A DNA stretch of 33,931 bases from an uncultured Neglectibacter sp. GTDB lineage: Bacteria > Bacillota > Clostridia > Oscillospirales > Acutalibacteraceae. The stretch spans positions 12,447-46,377 of the forward strand of contig CAJFEW010000041.1 in NCBI GenBank assembly GCA_904374805.1. The letters run 5' to 3'. The translations under genes and the position numbers were made by a program. The first letter of the stretch is position 1. Every line of letters begins with the position of its first letter. The notes beneath the pieces are model-generated. The model was not told the origin of the DNA. It saw only the letters and a list, made by a program, of their open reading frames with translations, and ran no database searches. Of the stretch, positions 1 to 6,922 are shown piece by piece.

Positions 1-179
1 AAGGCGGCTCGTCCTGTGCGGCCACGCACCCGCCCTTGCCGCAGGCAAGAAGGCGGCTCGTCCTGTGCGGCCACGCACCCGCCCTTGCGGCACGCAAGAA
101 GGCGGCTTGTCCCGTCCGGCCACGGACCGGCTCGTCCTGCCCGGCCACGGACCGGCTTGTCCTGTCCGGTCACGGACCC

Positions 180-233
180 GGACGGGTGGGCAGCCTATCG
201 CCCTCCGGACGGGTGGGCAGCCTATCGCCCTCC
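180..233. repeat. 27-bp direct repeat, two perfect copies
   Basis: The 27-base unit beginning GGACGGGTGGGCAGCC is present at 180-206 and again at 207-233 without a gap. It lies inside the larger repeat array and is unlike the 49-bp units around it. No function can be assigned. Confidence 0.85.
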
Positions 234-310
234 GGGCGCGTGCGGCTGTCCGCCCTGCTTTTTTGTCGGCTGCGCCGTTTAAGGCCGTGGAGCTCCGCTC
301 CACACCTGGC

Positions 311-343
311 AAACTTTTGAAAAAGTTTGATCAAAACTTTTTC
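311..343. other. Two overlapping, mutually exclusive inverted repeats
   Basis: Bases 311-328 form an 8-bp stem with a GA loop (AAACTTTTGAAAAAGTTT). Bases 319-328 can instead pair with 334-343 as a 10-bp stem (GAAAAAGTTT / AAACTTTTTC) around GATCA. Both stems share the middle strand, so only one can form at a time. The AT-rich stems stand out in GC-rich surroundings about 100 bases past the mnmE stop. They may end the mnmE transcript or be another repeated intergenic element. Confidence 0.5.
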
Positions 344-440
344 GCGCCTCCGGCGGCCCTTTTCCGCCCTTGCGGCACGCAAAAGGGCGGCCTGTCCCGT
401 CCGGCCACGGACCGGCTTGTCCTGTGCGGCCACGCACCGC

Positions 441-1808
441 TTACTTGCCTACGCAGAATTCTGCAAACACCCGGTCTACAATCTCCTCACTGACCTGTTC
501 CCCCGTCAGGGCGGACAGGGCATGGAGCGCGTCTTCCACACATACGGTCACCGCATCCAACGTCATGCCGGCTTCCAGGGCCTGCTCCCCCTCCTGCAAA
601 CAGGCCAAAGCCTGCTGGGCGTCTGCCCGCTGCCGCTGGGTGAACAGCACCCCCTCCTCGGGATGAAACTCTTTCGTGTCCAATATTTCGGACAGTGCTT
701 GTTCCAACTCCTCCAGGCCTTCCCCCTGGGCTGCAGAGAGGAACACGGTCTTTTCAAAGTGCTGCTGCACCGCCTCCCCGTCGATGACGGTGGGCAGATC
801 TGTTTTGTTCACAATGGCGATGGCCGGCACTCCTTTTAGGGACTCCATCAGCTCCCAATCCTCTTTTTGCAGTTCCTGGGAGGAGTCAAACACCGCCAAC
901 ACCAGCTGGGCAGTGGCCAAGCGCTTTTTGGCAGCCTGCACGCCGATGCTCTCCACCGGGTCCGCCGTGTCCCGCAGCCCGGCCGTGTCCGCCAGCCGCA
1001 GGGGAATCCCCCCCAGCAGCACGGTTTCCTCCACCACGTCCCGGGTGGTGCCCGCGTACTGGGTGACAATGGATTTTTCGCAGCCGGAAAGCAGGTTCAT
1101 CAAGGTGGACTTTCCCGCGTTAGGACGTCCGGCAATCACGGTGGAAAGCCCCTCTCGATAGATCCTCCCCCGGTCGTAGCTGCGCAGCAGGCTGGAGAGG
1201 GTTTGTTGCCCGTCCTGCAGGGCGGCCCGCAGCTCCTGCTCCTCCACCTCCGGCACGTCCTCCTCGGGAAAATCCGCCCAGGCCGCCAGGTGGCTGGCCT
1301 GCACCAGCAGCTCGCCCTTCACCTGCTGAATCTTTTGGGAAAGCCTGCCGCTGCTGCCGGCCTCCGCCGCCTTCAAAGCCTGTTCCCCGCTGGCGCCGAT
1401 GACGCCCATCACCGCCTCCGCCTGGGTCAGGTCCATCTTGCCGTTGAGAAAGGCCCGGCGGGTAAATTCCCCCGGCCCTGCAGGGGCAGCTCCCTGGTCC
1501 AGCACCGCCTGCAGCAGCCGGCGGGTCACATAGAGGCCCCCGTGGCAGGAGAGCTCCACCACGTCTTCCCCGGTGTAGCTTTTCGGCCCCCGGAACACCA
1601 AGGCCACCACATCGTCCAGCTTCTCCCCCTGTGCGTCGTAGGCAGCCCCCAGCTGGGCGGTGTATCCCCCCATGCCGGAGATCTTTTTCCCGCTCACCCC
1701 CCGGAACACCCGGTCCGCCACGGCGAAGGCCTCCGCTCCGGAAATCCGCACAATGCCAATGCCTCCCGGGGCCGGGGCCGTAGAGATGGCCGCAATGGTT
1801 CTTTCCAT
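441..1808 (-). CDS. mnmE: tRNA uridine-5-carboxymethylaminomethyl modification GTPase MnmE
   Basis: MnmE (TrmE) works with MnmG to modify the wobble uridine (cmnm5U34) of several tRNAs, using folate and GTP in the cytosol. The protein is 455 residues, the usual length. An N-terminal TrmE folate-binding domain is followed by a G domain within the helical domain: P-loop GRPNAGKS (227-234), GTTRD switch (253-257), DTAG (274-277) and NKTD (334-337). The conserved C-terminal FC(I/V)GK motif is intact as FCVGK, with its cysteine. The ATG is preceded by AGAGGTG at suitable spacing. It follows jag after a terminator, the standard order; mnmG would be expected next, but the window holds only repeats there. 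The stop codon lies 3 bases from the repeat array. Confidence 0.97.
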   Translation of the reverse strand: MERTIAAISTAPAPGGIGIVRISGAEAFAVADRVFRGVSGKKISGMGGYTAQLGAAYDAQGEKLDDVVALVFRGPKSYTGEDVVELSCHGGLYVTRRLLQAVLDQGAAPAGPGEFTRRAFLNGKMDLTQAEAVMGVIGASGEQALKAAEAGSSGRLSQKIQQVKGELLVQASHLAAWADFPEEDVPEVEEQELRAALQDGQQTLSSLLRSYDRGRIYREGLSTVIAGRPNAGKSTLMNLLSGCEKSIVTQYAGTTRDVVEETVLLGGIPLRLADTAGLRDTADPVESIGVQAAKKRLATAQLVLAVFDSSQELQKEDWELMESLKGVPAIAIVNKTDLPTVIDGEAVQQHFEKTVFLSAAQGEGLEELEQALSEILDTKEFHPEEGVLFTQRQRADAQQALACLQEGEQALEAGMTLDAVTVCVEDALHALSALTGEQVSEEIVDRVFAEFCVGK

Positions 1809-1848
1809 GGGAGAACACCTCTTTCCACAAATTTTTCTCGTTCTGTGA

Positions 1849-1881
1849 AAAAAGGGGCCGCCACGCAGGCCGCCCCTTTTT
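1849..1881 (-). terminator. Intrinsic terminator after jag
   Basis: AAAAAGGGGC (1849-1858) pairs with GCCCCTTTTT (1872-1881). Read on the minus strand, the stem ends in a run of six T, 5 bases after the jag stop codon. It separates jag from mnmE, so mnmE may depend on readthrough or on a promoter not recognised here. The A-tract on the other side could make it bidirectional. Confidence 0.75.
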
Positions 1882-1885
1882 GCTG

Positions 1886-2698
1886 TTATTTCTTTTCAAT
1901 CCGCCCGTAAATGGGAGTGGTAGGATCGTCCGCCTTAGGACCTTCCGCCCGGGGCGCGGGATTCGGCCGGGGACGGTCGTTCCGAGGACGGCGGCCCCGA
2001 TCGTTTGCGTTCCGGCTGCGGTTGCCGCCGTTGCGCGGCCGGCGGTTGTCCCGCCGCTGGGGCCGTTCGCCCCCCTCCGGACCAATCACCACATGACGGC
2101 CCTGGTCCACGCCCTCGCTCCAAGACTTGGCGCCCGCCACAGTTTGCACCGCCGTGTGGATGATGCGCCGCTCGTAGGGATTCATAGGCTCCAAAGAGGA
2201 GTTGCGCCCGGTCTTCACGGCCCGGGCCGCCATTTTCTTGCCCAGAGCCTCCAAGGTCTCCTTGCGCTTTTCCCGGTAATTGCCCACGTCCAAGGTGACC
2301 CGGAAGTAGGAGCCCTCCACGTGGTTCGCCACCAGAGAGGCCAAATACTGGAGAGCGTCCAAGGTCTCTCCCCGATGGCCGATAATAAAGCCGATGTCGT
2401 CTCCGTCCAAAACCAGCTCTGCGCCAGCCTCCACCGGACGGATTTCCACCGTGGCGTCCGGCAGGCCCATTTCTCCCAGCACCCATTTCAAATAGTCGGC
2501 AGCCTCCTGGGCAGGGTTGTGCTCCTCAATATACGCACGCACCTTGGCAGGGGCGCCTCCAAACAAACCGAAGGTCTTTTTCTGGGGCATTTCCAAAATT
2601 TCAAATTCCGCATCCGTGGTGTCCACACCCAGTTCCCGGCAGGCGTTGGCGAAGGCAATTTCCACGGTTTCGCCCTTGGCGATGGCTTCTCTGATCAT
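1886..2698 (-). CDS. jag: Jag/KhpB RNA-binding protein with arginine-rich tail
   Basis: Jag (KhpB, SpoIIIJ-associated) is a cytosolic RNA-binding protein linked to sRNA binding and to cell-division and envelope control. The 270-residue protein has a Jag_N domain (about 1-58), a KH domain with the loop IIGHRG (105-110), and an R3H domain with the R-x3-H signature at R177/H181. After the R3H domain comes a 60-residue tail rich in R, N, G and P, ending in PIYGRIEKK. It is likely disordered and adds positive charge for RNA contact; such a tail is not part of the core family. The SD AAGGAAGG precedes the ATG. It is the last gene of the rpmH operon, 21 bases after yidC. Confidence 0.95.
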   Translation of the reverse strand: MIREAIAKGETVEIAFANACRELGVDTTDAEFEILEMPQKKTFGLFGGAPAKVRAYIEEHNPAQEAADYLKWVLGEMGLPDATVEIRPVEAGAELVLDGDDIGFIIGHRGETLDALQYLASLVANHVEGSYFRVTLDVGNYREKRKETLEALGKKMAARAVKTGRNSSLEPMNPYERRIIHTAVQTVAGAKSWSEGVDQGRHVVIGPEGGERPQRRDNRRPRNGGNRSRNANDRGRRPRNDRPRPNPAPRAEGPKADDPTTPIYGRIEKK

Positions 2699-2719
2699 GA
2701 CTGCAACCTTCCTTTCGGT

Positions 2720-3799
2720 TTACTTTTTCGCGCCCAAATAGTCGTTGGAATTTCCGCCAGAGCCGCCTTTTTTCTTTTTCTGCCTGCTGTTTTTCTGCGC
2801 CTTCTCCTGTTTTTGCTGCTGTTGGGGCCCAGAGAGCAGCTTGTCTGCAATCTCCTTCTGGGCAGCCGCCGGCAGCGGGCGCACGGAAGCTTCCGCCAAC
2901 TCCAGAGCGGCGGTTCTTCGGGCTTCGGCCATAGCGGTCATGTGGTTGACACTGAAATAGTGGTTTGTAATATAGCTTTGCAGGAAACTGGTCAGGGAGG
3001 AAATCACCCAGTACAGACCTACAGCGGTGGGCATGATCCAAGCCCAGTACACGCTGATCAAGGGGAAAATGTACATGGTCACTTTCATGCAGCCAGGCTG
3101 GGACTGCCCCGTGGTGACCTTTTGATGGTGGGACATGTAGAACTGCAATCCAAAGCTGGAAAGCAGAGACAAAGCGGGAATCACCCACAGGAAGGAGAAA
3201 AAGTCCGACCCCTGGGGCGTGGCCAGCAGGTCCAGCCCCAAAAACTTAAAGCCGTTGGTAAAGGACTCAATCTTCTGCAGGTCCTCCGGAGTAAACATGG
3301 TCAAGTTATCCTTGAGGGCATCGAAATTCCGGATGATTTCCATCTCGGAATAGATGCCGCTGGTGGTGGCGGAAGCCACCATGCCCGGAATGCGGCCGAT
3401 CAGGTCAATGGCCTGGCTCACCCGGTCCGAGGCAATGTGCAGCGTGTTGGACAGGGGCATAATGACCGAATAGTAAATGCCCAGCATAATGGGCAGGGGC
3501 AGCAAAGTCATCAGACAGCCGGAGCTGGGGTTGACCCCTTCTTTTTCGTAGAGCTTCATCAGCTCTTCGTTGTACTTCTGTTTGTTGTTGCCGTACTTTT
3601 TCTGCAGCTCCCGCTGCTTGGCGTTCAGCTTTGTCTGGGAGGCCATGCTTCGCTGCTGCTTGATGGTGAAAGGGAACAGCACGGCCTTGATGATGATCGT
3701 AAAAAAGATGATGGCCACGCCGTAGTTGTGGAAGATGTTGTACAAAAACCACAGCAGATAGCCCAGGATGCTTCCAAAAAAATTGAATATTGCCATCAT
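2720..3799 (-). CDS. yidC: Membrane protein insertase YidC/OxaA
   Basis: YidC inserts and folds membrane proteins, alone or with Sec. The 359-residue protein has the five-helix Gram-positive YidC core: TM1 near residue 8, the TM2 segment AIIFFTIIIKAVLFPF, the cytoplasmic hairpin with KQQRSM and ELQKKYG, then TM segments near 115, 225, and a closely spaced pair near 240-275. The groove position that is arginine in B. subtilis SpoIIIJ appears to be lysine here (IIIKAVLF), which keeps the charge. There is no lipobox, unlike SpoIIIJ. The basic tail (QKKKKGG...) is typical for ribosome contact. The first of two adjacent ATGs is chosen because it is nearer the SD GAGGAG, which lies in the end of yidD. 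Confidence 0.96.
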   Translation of the reverse strand: MMAIFNFFGSILGYLLWFLYNIFHNYGVAIIFFTIIIKAVLFPFTIKQQRSMASQTKLNAKQRELQKKYGNNKQKYNEELMKLYEKEGVNPSSGCLMTLLPLPIMLGIYYSVIMPLSNTLHIASDRVSQAIDLIGRIPGMVASATTSGIYSEMEIIRNFDALKDNLTMFTPEDLQKIESFTNGFKFLGLDLLATPQGSDFFSFLWVIPALSLLSSFGLQFYMSHHQKVTTGQSQPGCMKVTMYIFPLISVYWAWIMPTAVGLYWVISSLTSFLQSYITNHYFSVNHMTAMAEARRTAALELAEASVRPLPAAAQKEIADKLLSGPQQQQKQEKAQKNSRQKKKKGGSGGNSNDYLGAKK

Positions 3800-3808
3800 A
3801 ACGAAAAC

Positions 3809-4060
3809 TCAAGCTCCTCTTTTGCCCGTCTTGTTCTTCTTCTCTTTCTTTTCGGGTACCGGGTCGTACCCGCCCCGGCTCCAGGGGTTGCAGCGCAGTA
3901 TGCGCCAAAGGGTCAGGAGCCCTCCCTTCAGCGCCCCAAACCGCTCGATGGCTTCCAGCCCATACTGGGAGCAGGTGGGGATATACTTGCACATGGCCAG
4001 CGTCCGGGGGGAAATTGCCTCCCGGTAAAACCGGATGAGCCACAGAAGCACCTGTTTCAT
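3809..4060 (-). CDS. yidD: Membrane protein insertion efficiency factor YidD
   Basis: YidD is a small membrane-associated protein that aids YidC-dependent insertion. The 83-residue product matches the family from end to end: an amphipathic N-terminus ([15 protein letters not shown]), the signature [15 protein letters not shown] with two conserved cysteines, and [14 protein letters not shown], followed by a lysine-rich tail. Its ATG overlaps the rnpA stop in an ATGA arrangement at 4057-4060, so translation is probably coupled. Longer in-frame openings upstream run inside rnpA and are not used. It lies directly before yidC, as is usual. Confidence 0.96.
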   Translation of the reverse strand: MKQVLLWLIRFYREAISPRTLAMCKYIPTCSQYGLEAIERFGALKGGLLTLWRILRCNPWSRGGYDPVPEKKEKKNKTGKRGA

Positions 4061-4428
4061 AGGGCAGCGCCTTTCTGCCCGGGCTCTTTCCCAGGCAGCA
4101 GCACCCCGGCAGCCTGCAGCTGCCGTTCCATGTGGCGGGCCACGTCGGTGCTTTTTACATAGGGCGTTTTCCCCCGGGCCACAAAGACCAGGTCTACTCC
4201 GGGACGCACCCGGGAGGCAAGCCCCCGGTACGCCTCCCGGATCACCCGGCGGGACCGGTTGCGCTGCACCGCGTTTCCAATTTTCTTGCTGGTGGTAATC
4301 CCTACCCGCACCTGGCCGGTCCGGTTTTTTAAGGTATACACCACCACCACGGGACTCACAAAGCTTTTTCCCCGGGCATACAGCCGCCTGAAATCGTTGT
4401 TCCGGCACAAAGCCACCATCTTTTCCAT
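4057..4428 (-). CDS. rnpA: Ribonuclease P protein component
   Basis: RnpA is the protein subunit of RNase P, which removes the 5' leader of pre-tRNAs with the RNA subunit. The product is 123 residues, the usual length. It begins with the typical [17 protein letters not shown], has [12 protein letters not shown] and the RNR motif [14 protein letters not shown] (55-68), which contacts the RNA. The start at 4428 is chosen because GGAGGGAGGG precedes it at good spacing and the family begins here; a 22-codon upstream extension would include the SD. It is the second gene of the rpmH operon and overlaps yidD by 4 bases. Confidence 0.96.
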   Translation of the reverse strand: MEKMVALCRNNDFRRLYARGKSFVSPVVVVYTLKNRTGQVRVGITTSKKIGNAVQRNRSRRVIREAYRGLASRVRPGVDLVFVARGKTPYVKSTDVARHMERQLQAAGVLLPGKEPGQKGAAL

Positions 4429-4518
4429 GGAAAAAGCCCTCCCTCCGCTGGGCCTGCCCCGGCAGGAATCCCACGCAAAACAAAGAAAGGCCACGCTAAG
4501 GTGACCTTTGAAGCGTCA

Positions 4519-4653
4519 TCAATAAGAAAGACGCGCTCTGCCTTTTGCCCTGCGGCGTGCAAGTACCTTGCGACCGTTTCTGTCAGACATTCTTTTACGG
4601 AACCCGTGCTCCTTCTTTCTGTGGAGCTTCTTCGGCTGATACGTTCTCAGCAT
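4519..4653 (-). CDS. rpmH: 50S ribosomal protein L34
   Basis: This 44-codon gene encodes the highly basic L34 protein: it starts [20 protein letters not shown] and ends [12 protein letters not shown], the family pattern over its whole length. GAAAGGAGGG lies 6 bases before the ATG. It is the first gene of the minus-strand operon, 33 bases from the predicted transcription start of a consensus promoter. Position next to dnaA is the classical arrangement around bacterial origins. Confidence 0.97.
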   Translation of the reverse strand: MLRTYQPKKLHRKKEHGFRKRMSDRNGRKVLARRRAKGRARLSY

Positions 4654-4694
4654 AGTGCACCCTCCTTTCGAGGTTCTTTCCCTTGCGAGTAAAC

Positions 4695-4724
4695 ATTATA
4701 CCTTAAAGGCGGCGTGCCTGTCAA
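4695..4724 (-). promoter_or_regulatory. Consensus sigma-A promoter of the rpmH operon
   Basis: On the minus strand TTGACA (4724-4719) is followed after 18 bases by TATAAT (4700-4695). Both hexamers match the consensus perfectly. Transcription should begin near 4688, about 35 bases before the rpmH ATG, and serve rpmH-rnpA-yidD-yidC-jag. Confidence 0.9.
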
Positions 4725-4785
4725 CACCCATTTTTCAAGGTTTTATGCGGCCGCAAAAGAAATTTTTTCCCTTTTTTTCGGAAAA

Positions 4786-4805
4786 GTTGTCCTCAACAGG
4801 ACAAC
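4786..4805. promoter_or_regulatory. 20-bp dyad between the rpmH and dnaA promoters
   Basis: GTTGTCC (4786-4792) and GGACAAC (4799-4805) are a perfect 7-bp inverted repeat around TCAACA. It lies 62 bases upstream of the rpmH -35 and 94 bases upstream of the dnaA -35. The flanks are AT-rich. It could be an operator shared by the two divergent transcripts. No U-tract follows at once, so a terminator is less likely. The binding protein is unknown. Confidence 0.45.
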
Positions 4806-4898
4806 AAATCGAAGATTTTACGGGTATAGTGAGGGGCACCACTAGGGATTGTGCTTTTTTAGGCCAATCCATCGATCCGGAAAAAGGGGGAAAAAAAT

Positions 4899-4927
4899 TT
4901 GAAAAACCTAGGGGACTATGGTATACT
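4899..4927 (+). promoter_or_regulatory. Sigma-A promoter of dnaA
   Basis: TTGAAA (4899-4904) is followed after 17 bases by TATACT (4922-4927), one mismatch in each hexamer. Transcription should begin near 4934 and leave an untranslated leader of about 109 bases before the TTG start at 5043. The promoter lies inside an in-frame upstream extension of dnaA, which shows that the extension is not coding. Confidence 0.85.
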
Positions 4928-5042
4928 TTCAAGTGAATATCGGCCTTTTGCGGCCTGCGCCCAAAAGGAAGAGCATCGGGAAATGCCGGCCTGCCCAAAA
5001 TGGAACCTGCCGTTGGGCACGGCCAGTTGGAGGGGACTTTAT

Positions 5043-6356
5043 TTGGATTCATTCGATCAGGCTTGGGAACTCATCTGCGAGTTCTGCAAATCTAAAATCA
5101 CCGACGTGGCCTACAAAACCTGGTTTACCCGGCTGAAGCCCGTTTCTTTGGACTTCGACCGGGGCATTGCCATTTTGGAGGTGCCCAACGAGTTTCACAA
5201 GCGCACTTTGCAGCGGGGATACAGCGATGTGCTGCAGGAGGCTTTTCAAAGTGTGTTTGGGGACAATTTCACCTTTCAAATCTGCGTGCACGAAGAGCTG
5301 CAAACCCAGCAGCCGGAGGGGGACGCTTCCAGCCAGGAGGATTATGAACTGACGTTCGAAACCTTTGTGGTGGGCCCCTCCAACCGGTTTGCCCATGCGG
5401 CCTGCCAAGCAGTGGCCACCAAACCCGCCATTCTCTACAACCCCCTGTTTATTTACGGCAGTTCGGGGCTTGGTAAAACGCACCTGCTCAACGCTGTGGC
5501 CAAGGAATTTAAGAAAAACTTTCCGGACCGCTCGGTGATTTACGCCAAGAGCGAAGACTTCACCAACGAGATCATCGCCGCCATTGCCCGGGGCACCACC
5601 CCGGCATTCCGGGAAAAATACCGCAAGGCCGACCTGTTCCTGATGGACGATATCCAGTTTATCGCTGGAAAAAACTCCGTGCAGGAGGAGTTTTTCCATA
5701 CCTTTAATACGCTGTACGAGGCAAAAAAGCAGATTGTGCTCACCTCCGACCGGCCTCCCCGGGACATTGCCACCTTGGAGGACCGGCTGAAAACCCGCTT
5801 TGAGTGGGGACTGACCGCGGACGTGCAGCCCCCGGATTTTGAAACCCGCATTGCCATCATCGCCCGCAAGGCGGAGAGCCTGCAGTTTGAAATTCCCGAG
5901 ACCGTGTGCGAATTTATCGCCAACAAATTAAAGAGCAACATCCGCCAGCTGGAGGGGGCTGTGAAAAAACTGCGGGCCTACCACCTGCTGGAGGGCAAGC
6001 CCATCAACGTGGCCACCGCCCAAGCGGCCATCAGCGACATCATCAACAACTCCCAGCCCACCCCGGTCACCGTGGACAAGATCATTGAAGAAGTGGCCCG
6101 CACCTATGGAGGGATCACCCCGGAGGACATCCGCTCCCAAAAGCGCAACTCCAACATCTCCAAGGCGCGGCAGGTTTCCATGTATATTGTGCGGGAAATC
6201 ACCCAAATGTCCATGGTGGAAATCGGACAGACCTTCGGGGGCCGGGACCACTCCACCGTAATTTACGCCATCCACCAGGTGGAAAAGGATATTAAAAAGG
6301 ATTCCCACACCAAAGCTATGGTGGAGGACATTATCAAAAACATTCGGGACCGGTAA
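5043..6356 (+). CDS. dnaA: Chromosomal replication initiator DnaA (TTG start)
   Basis: DnaA binds 9-bp DnaA boxes at oriC, unwinds the origin in its ATP form and recruits the helicase. The 437-residue product has domain I (LDSFDQAWELICEFCKSKIT...), a linker near 90-105, the AAA+ domain with Walker A GSSGLGKTH (about 139-147) and Walker B LFLMDDIQF (198-206), and the domain IV helix-turn-helix with signature GGRDHSTVIYA (399-409). The TTG at 5043 is chosen because GGAGGGG (5029-5035) precedes it at ideal spacing, the family begins with M-x-SF-x-x-x-W, and the promoter lies downstream of the alternative 4899 start. ATG 4983 lacks a convincing SD and would add a non-conserved 20-residue extension. 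Confidence 0.96.
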   Translation: MDSFDQAWELICEFCKSKITDVAYKTWFTRLKPVSLDFDRGIAILEVPNEFHKRTLQRGYSDVLQEAFQSVFGDNFTFQICVHEELQTQQPEGDASSQEDYELTFETFVVGPSNRFAHAACQAVATKPAILYNPLFIYGSSGLGKTHLLNAVAKEFKKNFPDRSVIYAKSEDFTNEIIAAIARGTTPAFREKYRKADLFLMDDIQFIAGKNSVQEEFFHTFNTLYEAKKQIVLTSDRPPRDIATLEDRLKTRFEWGLTADVQPPDFETRIAIIARKAESLQFEIPETVCEFIANKLKSNIRQLEGAVKKLRAYHLLEGKPINVATAQAAISDIINNSQPTPVTVDKIIEEVARTYGGITPEDIRSQKRNSNISKARQVSMYIVREITQMSMVEIGQTFGGRDHSTVIYAIHQVEKDIKKDSHTKAMVEDIIKNIRDR

Positions 6357-6505
6357 AAAGGACCGGCGTCCCACACGCCGCCATGCAGCGGAAAAGAAGA
6401 CTTTCCCCTGGGGGAAACGCCTTCTCTCTACAAAATCTACGGAATATAGGAAACGGAAAAGACGGGCAGAAAGTACAGAACGCCCCTCTTTTTTGCCCGC
6501 AAATT

Positions 6506-6672
6506 TTTTCCACAGTTTCCTCCACATTCCACACCGGGAATTCCACAGGCTGTGGAAGAAAAAAATCCTCTGCACATTCCTCCACAGTCTCTCCACAGAG
6601 CGATTGGAAAAAAAGAAACGGGGCCAGTCCGCAGAAAATCTGAAGCTTTCCAGGTTTTCCACACAGTCCACA
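6506..6672. promoter_or_regulatory. Cluster of about nine DnaA-box-like 9-mers
   Basis: Elements related to TTATCCACA are seen at 6506 (TTTTCCACA), 6518 (TCCTCCACA), 6525 (CATTCCACA), 6539 (AATTCCACA), 6551 on the minus strand (TGTGGAAGA), 6578 (TCCTCCACA), 6589 (CTCTCCACA), 6655 (TTTTCCACA) and 6664 (CAGTCCACA). Eight point the same way. The CCACA core is kept, while the first four positions vary and none is a perfect TTATCCACA. The two rightmost boxes touch each other and lead straight into the unwinding tract. Confidence 0.85.
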
Positions 6673-6673
6673 T

Positions 6674-6710
6674 CCCCTATTACTACTTCTAAATCTACTA
6701 CATAGAATAA
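6674..6710 (+). promoter_or_regulatory. DnaA-trio tract and duplex unwinding element
   Basis: After the last DnaA box come CCCC (6674-6677) and then triplets TAT TAC TAC TTC TAA ATC TAC TAC (from 6678), continuing into AT-rich ATAGAATAAAAG. This copies the B. subtilis order of box, GC-rich spacer and repeated TAC-like trios, where DnaA loads on single-stranded DNA. The order gives the unwinding site and direction (towards dnaN). Assignment is by pattern. Confidence 0.8.
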
Positions 6711-6922
6711 AAGAATAGAGAGAGCAAACCGGAACCCTTCTTCTTTCGGCCGCTTTACCATTCCAGTGAATCTTTAGCCACGAAAGTGACAGACCCTGTG
6801 GGCAAAAAAACACAGGGGTACACGGCAATGCTACATGCAAACAGGTGATAAATTTCACTTGGTTGGCAAGCCCCTAAGAAGTCATCCTTTGTTTCCCATG
6901 TTTCGGTTGGAAAGGAGCATCT

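Larger units (their letters stand above)
1..440 (-). repeat. Hairpin repeat array of the 49-bp family, reverse orientation, behind mnmE
   Basis: No gene is supported here. The 14-base hairpin GTGCGGCCACGCAC occurs at 16-29 and 65-78, and the variant GTCCGGCCACGGAC at 114-127, so the first units have an exact 49-base period. The next copies, at 139-152 and 164-177, have a 25-base period because the second hairpin of the unit is missing. The copy at 139 has one stem mismatch. Further unit fragments lie at 366-435 and end 3 bases from the mnmE stop codon. The same family returns in the other orientation at 13115, 16586, 17578 and 18290. Open frames through this DNA are by-products of the repeat period. 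The array continues beyond the left edge of the window. Confidence 0.85.
6357..6922. other. Replication origin region between dnaA and dnaN
   Basis: This 566-base non-coding stretch holds, in order, a GC hairpin after dnaA (CGGCGT / ACGCCG, 6364-6380), a perfect 7-bp hairpin (TTTCCCC-TG-GGGGAAA, 6402-6417), a dense DnaA-box cluster (6506-6672), a short C-run and a TA-rich DnaA-trio tract (6674-6710), and a hairpin CCCTGTG / CACAGGG (6794-6817). A dnaN promoter was not recognised in 6720-6922. Origins between dnaA and dnaN are standard in Gram-positive bacteria; the identification here rests on the sequence pattern. Confidence 0.88.

Noticed and set aside
1880..4162. 760-codon plus-strand frame across jag, yidC and yidD
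   Set aside because: It is antisense to four conserved genes and has no domain or initiation signal; GC-rich codon bias keeps the opposite strand open.
4899..5042. Upstream extension of dnaA
   Set aside because: It contains the dnaA promoter and lacks similarity to DnaA; the SD and the family start indicate TTG 5043.
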